Positions 1-10,477 of a stretch of 64,000 nucleotides of DNA are shown piece by piece. Origin of the DNA: Cliona cf. orientalis (Eukaryota; Porifera; Demospongiae; Clionaida; Clionaidae); NCBI GenBank assembly GCA_963930775.1, contig OZ005694.1, positions 3,286,001 through 3,350,000 on the forward strand, written 5' to 3'. Positions within the stretch are counted from its first letter, which is position 1, and each line of letters opens with the position of its first letter. The translations under genes were made by a program, and so were the position numbers. A model generated the notes under the pieces. It did not search any database and was not told the DNA's origin. It saw nothing but the letters and a program-made list of their open reading frames with translations.

Positions 1-2060
1 GCAGGGACATCGATGCTCACGCCTGGAGGAGCTTGGATTGTTCCCATGTAGCAGACCTACTGCAAGGGTACGTGCATGCACTCATTAGCCTCGTACCCAG
101 GCTCAAGAGCTGAGTCATCTTTATTAAAATTAATAGTGAAGGTACTTGTAGAGGTGCAGATTCTACAGTAGCAGCTTGCTCTCTTAGTCAGTTGATCATA
201 AATCAATGGTGAAAGTTGCTAATAACTTAATTAGCTTTGTAGTCCACAAATCCGCAATTGCATATCAACATCCAGCTCTCCCTTGTGTACACAGTACACG
301 TCTTTACTATGGAACTTTGAAGCTATATAGAAACACTAAGTTTATTATACTGATTGGTTTGACTGGTAGTTAGGCCAGACCAATTTAATTTGTTGTTGCT
401 TGGATATTGTGAGGTAAAAATTGGACCGAGCGACCAAAAAAAAGGAAAAAAAGCAATCAATTGGGATGTGGTTGTAGACCACAATCTAATTAAGATAGAC
501 TGATGTGACTATCTAGGACCAGGGAATCAAGATAGAATACAAAAACCACTCTATTGTATAGATGACTTAAGGCGTGAACGTTTAGCCGATTAGATGACCA
601 CCAGGAGGTGTGACCAGACGCGATCGCACCTTTGCTGCTGCCTCAAATGTATTAGTCGTATATGGGAATAGAAATACTCTCAGTTGCTACGACACGATAA
701 AAATCGAGCAGCACCCTAGAGCCTGAGTGCAGTAAGATCGGCCACTATAGTATCCATAATTGTGGCGATAGATGAATGGCAAGAGTCCTTGCTATATTTT
801 GTGTGTTTTAGAGCATTTCTTCCCATACCCATAGTGTATTTTGACCACCAGTGGGCGTATGCATACGTGTGATATAGTGCGATTCACACTTTTTAATGAG
901 ATAAATGTTCACGCCGTAAGTCGTCTATATAAGCTCCACCCAAGTTGATTAAATTTTTTTTCTTCTGTTTGCCCAAAAATTGGAGCAAGCGAATCCATGC
1001 AACAACTTATTTAATTGGTCTGGCCTTACATACGTCACTGTGTCAAGGGACTTCAAAGGAATGGTACCTGCTTTGAAGGATGGGATACTTTGATGAGCTG
1101 TTCTCATCACATGCAAAGGCAACGTGACTAGCTATGGTACACACGTATGGTAGACCATCAAAATCCAGGTCTGGAATAGCCTTGTACCCAGGTCAATTCT
1201 CAAGACTAGGTCTGGAAATACATTGTCGGTGGAAAAGAATTATTATCAGTACAGACACACAAATTAAAATAATGTAAAAACACAGTATAAATAGAAAATA
1301 GTCACTTTGATGTTCACTCTTTGCCAAATATGTCCTGTACAAAGAGGAAATATTCCCTCTATACAATACAGAATTCAATATTAATTTTGCTTACGGAAGG
1401 TGCGTTAAACTAAAACATTGGGAACTAAGGACAAACATTCTGAATAGCCAATTGCTACATATACAACAATGTATGCACACACACACGTACACATACACAA
1501 GTATATACGTACAGCTATTATCCAATTACAGAGTACCTAAAGTGGTCAGGAATGGTACTAAGCCAATCAAATATTATACTGCTACTGTTCAGTAGATATA
1601 TGAAGGGCTATATTATATGTGAGGGGATTGGAGTGGTACATGTACATGTACATGTACATGTAACCCGTGTACTTACGTTTTTCATAACGTGGGTATGTTT
1701 TCCATAATGCAGCTGGGACCAGAAAGAGGAGTGGGTGTGGCAATTGCCAAGGCTGTAGCTACTGAGCAACGGGACTGTGGTACCTGTATCAATTGGGAAA
1801 TTGTGTACTTAAATCTTTGATGTATTTAAATACTTCATTACTATCTATAATGGTGCCTACAATACCCCACTAAATTCCATAAAATGCCCTCGATACTTCA
1901 TTAGATCACCTTAAATCTTGATACTACATTACTAATCAACCTTCCTCCATAGGGGTGTATCCTCATTATCTGGAATAGCCCAAAGATGAGTGCACGTACC
2001 TTTGCAGTAGGTCTGCTACATGGGAACAATCCAAGCTCCTCCAGGCGTGAGCATCCCTGC
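1..2060. repeat. Region bounded by ~75-bp inverted repeats; no gene seen
   Basis: The first ~75 bases recur as a reverse complement at about 1987-2059, with only small differences. The enclosed 2 kb has no convincing coding frame. It holds a smaller inverted-repeat element (373-1025), a TACATG microsatellite near 1636-1662 and AT-rich sequence. The pair of ends suggests a fold-back or TIR element whose left end lies at or beyond the window edge, so no target duplication can be checked. Confidence 0.6.
373..1025. mobile_element. Harbinger-like MITE, GGCC ends, TTA target duplication
   Basis: The ends GGCCAGACCAATTTAAT and its reverse complement flank 653 bp and are bordered on both sides by TTA. 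A second, inner inverted pair lies at 558-583 and 903-928. GGCC-type ends with a 3-bp TTA/TAA duplication are typical of PIF/Harbinger elements. No transposase is present, so it is non-autonomous. Two more elements with GGCC ends and 3-bp duplications occur at 19673-19922 and 33056-33328. Confidence 0.65.
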
Positions 2061-2374
2061 TGTACTACTACCTCTTCTTCAGGCCATGGTACAAACAGAC
2101 AGACACAACCTTCTCTAGCTCTAGCTCTGATCTGACATCTTTGTTGATGGCAAAATTAATTTTGGTATCAGAGTGCAAGTACTAGCGGCGGCCAACGATG
2201 CGCTGCGCCGCGTGAAGTGGGTGGGACCAATGACGTAACCGTTTCAAACGGGGTGAACTTAGTCGATCCCGTACCAGCACATAGCGCGAAGACTAAAATA
2301 ATGTTAACAGATTTGCGCATGCGTAAAAATGTGCCACACCCACAATATTCTGTTCGGTAGTCGGCTCCTCGATA

Positions 2375-2800
2375 TCAAATGCATCCTCGTCCAACCAGAG
2401 TATCACCCCCTACTTCAGATGAACTAGAGCCCTCCTTGACATCAAAACATACCCCTCCTTGATCCTCCAGCAAAAGTGTGTGACCCCCCCCCCCTACTCC
2501 AGGTGATGTACAGACCCCCTCCTCGAGATCAAATGCACCCCTCCCCAGCGAAGTATGACCCCCTACTCCGGATGCGCTAGACCCCCTCCTCGAGATCAAA
2601 ACGCACTCCTCCACAAAAACTGGTATCCTCCAACAGAAAAGTACCCCCTCCAGTTGAAACCACCCCCCTCCTCAGAGAAGTCACCCTCCTCCAAAACACT
2701 GACTGTACTTTTGACACTATCCACCCCCCATACCCTCCTCAGAGAAGTCACCCTCCTCCAAAACACTGACTGTACTTTTGACACTATCCACCCCCCATAA
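2375..2800. repeat. Pyrimidine-rich short tandem repeat block
   Basis: The plus strand is rich in CCCCCTCCTC. Imperfect ~60-bp units carry a CTCGAGATCAAA core at about 2430-2600. A clear 67-bp tandem duplication follows (units starting at 2671 and 2738). Open frames crossing it on either strand are low-complexity by-products. It lies just downstream of the CABIT/SAM gene on the minus strand. Confidence 0.75.
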
Positions 2801-2949
2801 AGGAAGTGGAACGCCGCTACGATCGACCTTGAACTACGCAGCTTGACAATCAATTAATAATTTAATAATATTGAGCTTTAAACAATAATCATCACAGACT
2901 AGTAATAATAATTATTATTGCTACACTTCACACTACATGTACCAAATAT

Positions 2950-5900
2950 TTAATCAAGTGGATTCTGTAGAAACTGCTGAATGGAGTAGTCTCCAGAAAT
3001 CAGTTTCATCAACTTTACACAATGTATTTTTGAGTTTACTCCAAGCTCGCAATTGAGCACATCTGCATCGAGCTCAAGCAGAATAGCACCATCAATACAC
3101 TCTTGTGAAAATATCTTCTTATACTGAGAAAGACCCATAGAATCAAGGACAAGCAGGATCTGTAAGTCATGATACAGATTTATTAGCATAAAATTACTCC
3201 GTGCAATTATTGATTGACGACCCTTACCTACAAACCTCTCGAGCATGCGCATGCACAAAAATTAATGCTCAACAATGCGATACTCTAGTGTCAATCGGTG
3301 TCCAGATGCAAACTTTGGTCAGATGGAATTCGAACAATACTTTCAATTTTCCATAATACCATTAGTGATTGCACGATACTGTACAGCCAACCAGGGTACC
3401 AGGGAGTGCCAACCGTTTATTAACATTGTCCGTGGTCAAGCTACTACAATGGGATGGTAAATACTTTGGTAATAATTGCACACTACAGCTCTATTGCCAA
3501 ATATGGTCAATGTACAAATTTACCATAAAGCAACATTTTTATGCATTAAATTTATGCATTTTGCAGGTATAGATTTTTAAGTGACCACTTCACATGTGCA
3601 TGTGCCACCTCTCCAAAGGATGGCTCCTCTGATTAATAACATACCTGCTCAGTGGTTGCTCTTTGTAATAGCTCTCTATTGCACTTTCTTTTCATATCAG
3701 CTGTTTTACTCATCTCCTTCTCCTCAATCAAAGTCCCACTATCTAGTAGGTGCTCCATGCATAACTTCAGTTTACTCTCAAGATCTTGAATACGATCAAC
3801 TGCATTTTGAAGAGACACACTGAGCTTGCTTTGTTCCAAAGAGGCCACCTTTTCCGACAATGTCTCATTCTCCTTTTGCAGGGAGACAAGTTTGTCATCT
3901 AATGCAGCAAGTTCTTTATGACTAGCAGATAGTGGATTAAACACTTCATACTCGGAATCACCTATAAGAGAGACCAGGACCAGTAGTTTAACATACTGAA
4001 TAGCTAATATTAGATCCAGCAAAAGAGCTCTCAAATAACCACAAACTCGTAAATATTATTAGATCCTAGTTGTAACAAATACTGTGATCTGATTGGTCAG
4101 AAGCACGTATCTATCTCCCATATAAACTTATAAAAAGCTCATAAAAAATAATTGCCTAATGGTTAGGATTGTTGCTAGGCAGCAGTTTATATATCAAGCT
4201 TATGGGCATTGTTATTAGGATCTAAAGCTGTTAGACACTGTTTAGTCGGTTTCTACATGCGATTGTGATTTAGAAGAGTTCAGTAGAACCCTCACTTCAC
4301 TCAGGATTCTATATAGAGCCCTACAGTCTTCTAAATCATGTAGAGACCTCCTAAACAGTGTCTAACTATTATTAATTGCCAAACTAAATCTTGACAAGAT
4401 TACATTACCCACAGTACTGGTACAGTAGTATACCCATGAAAGCTGACTGTGAAGCATACGAACTCCGCACTGACTGCATGTCTTCATAGGCTAATATATC
4501 ATCAAGGCTTCCAGATATCCTATCTGTCATATTTTGGTGGAAAGGAACTGATGAAGCATCCAAGGACAGCCTAAAACACGATGATAATAGAAAGCCAAGC
4601 ATGAAACTTTGATATAATCACACTCAGCCAATTTCACTACCCAGGTTGGGAATAGATACAAAATGTATTTCAAAGGAATCAGTGCTTAAAAATTAATTTC
4701 TTTCAAGTATTTCATACAAGGAACCATAATATGCATTTTCATGCTTTCCTGGCACTTAAGTAAAATCTACATTCATGTACTTGTATATAGAATGAAGAAT
4801 TGATACTTACTGCTTGCGTTGAGTGAGTGGGGGGTGGTTTAGGCTTAGAGATGATGACGAGAGTCGTCCATCACCAGTGGATAGAGACTTTGAATTCTTT
4901 GGCTTAGCAATCACATGACGGGCTGGAGGAAAGTCATAGGTGTCAGGAACATAACCTGCTGGTTGGAGCCTTGGAGACTTGTAGAAGCCTTCTCTGATGA
5001 TTTGAGCCCGAGGATGGGAATCAAGGTTGCTAACAGCAGATGGTGGTAATGGACGTCTATCACTCATAAAAACATCGTCATCAAGAATAGCTGTACTACC
5101 ACCAGATGTATCATTGCCCAGTGTCTTGTACTGCACTGAAGCTGAACCAGCCTTCTTAGTGGAAGCTGTTATATCAGCAATGGTCTCATATGTCTGATCA
5201 CCTTCTACATCTCATCAGGACAATTGATAACATTTAGTTCTCATTTATAGTAAATGAACTCACCTTTGTTTATTCGTAGAATAGTATCATAGGCTTCTGG
5301 CTCAACTGTAACACTCTGCAATGACGATGTACTTTCCTGATTTATTCCAGGGGGAGCTTCAAATTTTACACCAAGAAGTTCATTTTCAACATTGCGAGCA
5401 GAGTAGAGCATGGTTTGGGCTTCATAAACATTGTCTGATGCTGCATCCCGGTAAGACCTTAGCTTTGATAGGTTCACATTCTTCAAAATATTCTGTGTTG
5501 CTGTTCTAAGTCTTTTTCTGGAGAAGATGTCAGCTGATTTCACGATGGCCACTTCAATCTGAGAGAGATTATCATCTAAAGGGATATCTAAAAGACTATC
5601 ATCACTATTCAAATCAATTTCTTCTTCAAATACAGATGAAGCTACAAGTGATGTTTCAACTTTCCTCATAACGAGTGTAACCACACCATTGCTTAGAGAT
5701 GTGGACGAAAAACATGACTTGTCACTCGTGCAATCTTCGTCGAAGAAAAGAAAAACCTGGCATGGCAGAACATCTGGCACATGCTCAATGAGGTCGGGAA
5801 GTTGCATGGTAACCTGACGAGGTGATGTGCAGAAGTGACCAGGGCAATCGTAAGGTAACACCTTCTGCACTCTCTTTGTAATGCTGTAAACTTCCAGTAC

Positions 5901-8111
5901 CTATAACAGTGAAAAATTATGCACAAGGTATTATTATTAATTAAATAATACCACATTCTTTGCCTTTTACATCATTCATATACCTTTTTCTTCTTTAGCT
6001 TTGAGACCTTTTCAATGGCAAAAACCTCCCCAGCCTCTACATTTCCTTTGCCTCCTTCCATTTTGCTAGCTTTTGTAGCGCATACAACTTTCGGTAGGAC
6101 TTTCATCACCAAAATATCGCTCACTTTAGGGAAGCTTAGGTCAGTACTAGACTCTTGATTACTCTTGCCATAATATGCCTGAAGCACTTCTTTAGAAGGC
6201 AGTAAACCAAAATGAATGGCAGTATTCAAAGGAATGTTATACTGGTGGCCAAGACTATCCTTTGCAACAATAACCTCCTGCCGCTTCAGAAGATGAATAT
6301 TGTAAATATCCGCTGTTGAGAGAGTTAGATGAGGGACATGGCTGGACATGTATCCCTCAAGAATTTGAACTTGAAGAGGAAACTTTGGGAAATGGTAGTC
6401 TGCCAACTCCTTGAGAGTAAGGGAGGCTGAAGTCTTCTTAGGAGTTAAGTCTATTTAAAAAAGATATTATTAGAAACACTCCTACCTTCACAGATATTAA
6501 AAAAGACTAACATTTGCATGCTTATGTCATGCAATATTATAATATTATTATTGGCATAAGGACATTAGTTTGTTTTTGTGGACAACATTATCATAGTATG
6601 TGTGACATGTTGCATCCTTTATGCCACCTCATACCCAAGGCATTTAGAGCTAGGCTAACGATAGCATCAAATTCAAAGTCAATCTCTTGACATAGCTGAT
6701 ATTATAGTAGATTCTGATAACAATATTAGGGTGATTGAATTTTTGTGCCCCAATCCTAAACAGTTCAACTAATTAATATAATATGTGGGAAACAGATTCG
6801 GAGAACAATTCATTAACATACCCAACACTTACAGTCTCTTTCGTGACTCAGTGTTGAAGGAGGAGGTTGTGGGATTGCGACTGGTACTGGTAGCAACTGA
6901 TCAACGATGACATCACCATGAATATCAAATTGCATTCCAAGGTTCACCTGATCACTTGATTGACTGTGAGGTAAGCGAGGTGTAGGTTCACGCGATGGAA
7001 AGGCGGATGAGTTGGCAGGAGTCGGTAACCTTGGTACCAATACATTATAAGGAGGAAGTGGAGGTGGTAAGGGAGGGAGGGATGTTTCCTTGTCTCCCTG
7101 CAAGGAAATAATAGACCCCTATCGACCAAATCAAAGGTTTAGTACCTTTAATTGCTGTGGTGAAGTGATACCTGGTGGCTTCTGAGCAGAGGAGTTCTGT
7201 TCTACTCAAGGGAGAATACATAATAATAATAATATATGACATAGAAACATAAGGTTTCATCTCTGGATGTTGCTTAAATGTGTGGCTGAAGATGATAAAT
7301 TAATTTTGATGAGATACATGCAACTATGTGGTGCATATCTAGGTATCATATTGCATGCACCAGTGACCTAAGGTATGTGAAAGAATTTAGCTTATCCATT
7401 CCAACCTTATCACTTAATTTGTGAACTGAGCATCTAGAGGCCGGCCAATATTACATTGTAGGTTGATCGTGTTACAGCATGCCATTCTTAATAATTAATA
7501 ATTAGCAATATTACTGACCATATTGCAGCCAGCTATCATATTACCTGTGTAAGTGTCAGCTATAAGCTGTAGCTAAAACCACAATCATACATCGTTTCAG
7601 AGTCTAAGATCAGGTGAGTTGATTCTACTTATTAACTGTGACACACTTGGTTAACTTTTCCAATGATGCATATTATTTCCCACTCCCACAGTCCATTATA
7701 CCCTAAGTAACAATTCACATTAGCTTATAGATATTGAAATTTGCTACTGTATGTCTGTAATAGCTACAGCAATTAGTGTTCAAGCATGCATTGTAGAGTA
7801 CCAATCATTTTTGCATTAACACCCTGGCACAGAGACTTCAGACAACTACTTTATACACAGTTCAGTGTATTATTAGCAGTGTATATTGAATAGTACAATG
7901 CCTTATGCTTTTCCCTTTCAGTTTGTGCTGTTGCAAGGAGCACTGAGTATCATGAATGCCTGTAACTCCCTGACATAATATACATACCTTGTGATGCAAA
8001 TGGAACTGACGATTTTCTTGGTGGAGGAGCTGGAGGCTTCTTACTGGTAGGTTTGGATTTCCTTGGAACTGTCATTGACGAGTAAGTAGTATGCTTTTGC
8101 TCGGATTCCAT
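2950..8111 (-). CDS. GAREM-like adaptor: proline-rich, CABIT, coiled coil, SAM
   Basis: Nine exons (8111-7988, 7201-7146, 7097-6833, 6450-5984, 5900-5264, 5204-4811, 4570-4434, 3961-3645, 3159-2950) join in frame to 2607 nt, 868 aa. All introns are GT/AG. Residues 1-150 are proline-rich (PPAPPPRK; PPLPPPLPP), likely SH3 ligands. A CABIT-like domain starts near residue 163 (FPLQVQILEG ... HQYNIPLNTAIHFGLLP) and continues into exon 5 (YDCPGHF). YDTI and YETI are possible phosphotyrosine sites. Exon 8 encodes a coiled coil (about 705-775) and exon 9 a SAM domain (about 802-855). CABIT followed by a C-terminal SAM is the GAREM layout; human GAREM1 is of similar length. In that family it links receptor tyrosine kinases to Grb2/MAPK. 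The role here is inferred. The exon 3 donor was chosen as GTAAGT because the alternatives break the frame or use a weak acceptor. Introns carry small inverted repeats but the frame is unbroken. Confidence 0.85.
4230..4366. repeat. Inverted repeat inside intron 7 of the CABIT/SAM gene
   Basis: Arms beginning GTTAGACACTGTTTAG at 4230 and ending CTAAACAGTGTCTAAC at 4366 pair over ~40 bases. The neighbouring text at 4050-4130 (AGATCCTAGTTGTAACAAATACTG) resembles an end found again at 57043-57527. This points to a small transposon family also present in the G-alpha intron. Confidence 0.6.
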
Positions 8112-8492
8112 TATTTAATCTCTTTGGCTCACACTAATGTGGCAAAGTGAGCTTATATACACTATAACAACGATCGTTGTCAGACTTTGCGTGTGCGTGC
8201 GTGCACACTGACAAATTTCTTCTCAATAACTGCCGTTCTTTGTAGAAAATCAGTGAAAATTGAATCACCGCACAAATACCGTGCTGATACGGAACATTAA
8301 GTTTTTACAACGTAGCGTGATAGATACTTGCATCCCCCACGATTTCTTTCCTACGGACCTATGCATGCATACCATAGCGTATGCATGGCGGCTAAAAACT
8401 AGAGCTCTGTAGAGCACATACCCCGCGCGCCCTATAGCCACTATAGCGTAGTATTGCAACATTATGAGGCACACATGTAGCGGTTTCATGAC
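8112..8492 (-). promoter_or_regulatory. Probable promoter of the CABIT/SAM gene with TATA-like box
   Basis: On the minus strand GTATATAAGC (8151-8160) lies about 40 bases upstream of the ATG at 8111. A TATA box there would give a very short 5' UTR. The rest of this gap has no convincing ORF. The TATA call rests only on motif and spacing. Confidence 0.35.
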
Positions 8493-9502
8493 GTGACGAC
8501 CCTTTCCAACACAGTGCATCTCTCCCCAGAGCTCAAGCGATGTGTCACCCTTTCAAAAGAGAAAGGGTCATCTTCGTGGCTCTCTGTTCTCCCGCTCGAA
8601 GAACACGGTTTCTACCTACATAACATTAAGGGAGAGTTCAGGGATGCACTATGTCTGCGATACGGATGGAAGCCTATCAACACCCCTCAGACCTGCAACT
8701 GTGGCACCCAGTTCACCGTCGATCATGCTATGTTATGCCACATGGGAGGCTTCCCAACCATCCGTCACAATGAGATTCGTGACATAATAGCTACTCTCTT
8801 GACCGAAGTTTGCAACAGTGTCACAACTGAGCCTTCACTCCAACCACTTAGTGGAGAAAGAATGACAGCTCGCTCTGCAAACACTGAAGACGGAGCTCGT
8901 GTAGACATTCGTGCAAGAAGCCAACAGTAAATAATAAGGAGGGGAAGAGAGTGTCGAACGCGCTATATACCCCGTGTAATCTGTTTTCGGCGAGTAACGT
9001 GACTTGCAGCCGTGCGCACGTGACTAGCCAAAGGGGCTAAACACTTGATTTTTTTGTAGAACTGAGAAGAATAAACGCGTTTTTCATGAATTTTAGGCTA
9101 GGTTCTTCATAAACGCTCGTTTTATATTGTGATCTGCTCGTTCTTTCGGTCGAAATCGCGTTCGAGTTAGCTTGCACTCGAGGCCACGCCCGCTACGTAT
9201 CATGTGAATCGAGCGCTCTGATTGGTCAATTTTGGAATTCCTGGCGCGTGACTTTCCGAAAACATCTTGTACGGAGTATATAGCGCGTTCGATACTCTCT
9301 TCCTCTCCTTATTATTTACTCTTGAAGAGGCTTTTGGAACGCGTCTCAGGATGCATTTTTGATGTAAGGGTATTCTACCCAAACGCATCCTCCAACCGTT
9401 TGACAGACCCCTCTTCTGTCTACAGAAGGCATGAACAAGCCAAGAAGCGAGAGTATGGTCAGCGAATCAGGGAAGTTGAGCGTGGTGTATTCACCACTTC
9501 TG
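8493..9502 (+). pseudogene. Retroelement C-terminal coding fragment split by a transposon
   Basis: Two in-frame pieces, 8493-8921 and 9332-9502, encode the C-terminal part of a protein seen in many cnidarian and sponge mobile elements, where it follows a reverse transcriptase. Landmarks are SSSWLSVLPLEEHGF, RDALCLRYGW, a zinc-ligand set (CNCG ... H ... C ... GGF, RHNEIRD) and FFDVRVFYPNASS ... YRRHE. No RT domain is present, so the copy is 5'-truncated. A 403-bp element sits between the pieces; ignoring it and one copy of its 7-bp duplication brings the two frames into register. The far end is cut by another element at 9503. The exact retroelement clade is not resolved. Confidence 0.7.
8922..9324. 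mobile_element. 403-bp MITE, CAAGAGTAAAT ends, 7-bp duplication
   Basis: Near-perfect inverted ends (CAA[G/C]AGTAAATAATAAGG..., at least 45 bp) are flanked by AAGAAGC on the left and AAGAGGC on the right. A second copy at 61562-62316 has a perfect 7-bp duplication (ATACCAC), which supports these boundaries. Ends starting with CA and 7-bp duplications would fit P-type or Dada-type elements, but no transposase is present and the superfamily is open. Confidence 0.8.
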
Positions 9503-9775
9503 CAGTAGCGGATCTAGGATTTCTTGAAGGGGGGTTCTGTTATACTCTTGCGCACGAAATTTTAGAAACCACGCCCACTTTCGGGTAAAACTACGCCCAT
9601 TTTTGATCGCCCTGACTACCACTGGTACCAGCCCAACCAGTTCAATCGATCGATTTTTGAATGAATTTTCTGCTGAAGCGTGCTAAGGTGAGCCACAACA
9701 GCAGTTTTCTTAGTTCTGTAGCCAGAAGGGGGATTCCAGTTCAGTACTTCTTAGTACTAGGTGCAGCCCAAAGGG
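9503..9775. mobile_element. Truncated hAT-like MITE (CAGTAGCGGATC end)
   Basis: This matches most of the complete element at 18798-19123, including the internal CCACGCCCACTTT and GTGAGCCA stretches. It loses its right end at about 9775, where the CGGACCGGACC repeat begins. It is inserted at the end of the retroelement fragment. Confidence 0.65.
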
Positions 9776-10225
9776 TTGTAACTAAAGTACGGACCGGACC
9801 GGACCGGACCACTACGGACTGTGCAGACCAACGTGCTGACAAGCATTAGTCCGTAAAATAGTATTGTTTAGCTCTTAGTACTTTACGGACCATGAACGGA
9901 CTGTGTCACTTCCTTCCTGCTTCCGGTGGCCGTCCTACGGTATTATGAGCTATACTGCGCTGCCTATATAGCGCCTATAGCTCTATGCGTTACGCATTGG
10001 GTCAGCCGGTCCGTGGTCCGTGAATTAGTTATCAGCTGCAGGTCCGGATTATAGTCGTTCACTGGTCCGTAGGTGGTGTTGTAACTAAAGTACGGACCGG
10101 ACCGGACCGGACCACTACGGACTGTGCAGACCAATGTGCTGACAAGCATTAGTCCGTAAAATAGTATAGTTTAGCTACTTTACGGACCATGAACGGACTG
10201 TGTCACTTCCTTCCTGCTTCCGGTG
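9776..10225. repeat. ~300-bp direct duplication with CGGACCGGACC core
   Basis: A ~150-bp block starting TTGTAACTAAAGTACGGACC occurs at about 9776 and again at 10079. It is nearly identical, including CGTAAAATAGTAT and GGACCATGAACGGACTG. The two copies are separated by ~150 bp of related GGTCCG-rich sequence. The CCGGA pentamer run differs in length between copies. Confidence 0.7.
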
Positions 10226-10287
10226 GCTATGCACGCGCGCGTCCAGTCGCACTGAGACAGTCAGCTACATAGCTACGTAGCTACAGC

Positions 10288-10475
10288 ATGGAGGCGAAAG
10301 CTATCTTGAGCGGCAGGAACGAAGATCTTACCCTTCAAGAAGCGTTGAATTTATTGCAAAACGCAGTAAAAAAAATCCTGAATTACATATAGTGAGCTAT
10401 GTCCCTCCAGTCAAGCCTAAAGCTGGTGACATTTTCGTGTACTCACCTGGAGAAAACTTACATAAGATGGTCGTG
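10288..10475 (+). pseudogene. Small decayed coding fragment, family unknown
   Basis: An ATG at 10288 opens a 34-aa frame (MEAKAILSGRNEDLTLQEAL...) that stops at 10392. Just before the stop is an 8-A run; reading the next frame from there stays open (PPVKPKAGDIFVYSPGENL) to about 10475. The composition looks protein-like in both parts, which suggests one gene with a 1-base slip in the homopolymer, or a sequencing error. It abuts the left arm of the long inverted repeat. I do not recognise the family. Confidence 0.3.
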
Positions 10476-10477
10476 GT

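Noticed and set aside
2596..2853. Minus-strand ORF over the pyrimidine-rich block
   Set aside because: Generated by the 67-bp tandem repeat; no domain and open on both strands.
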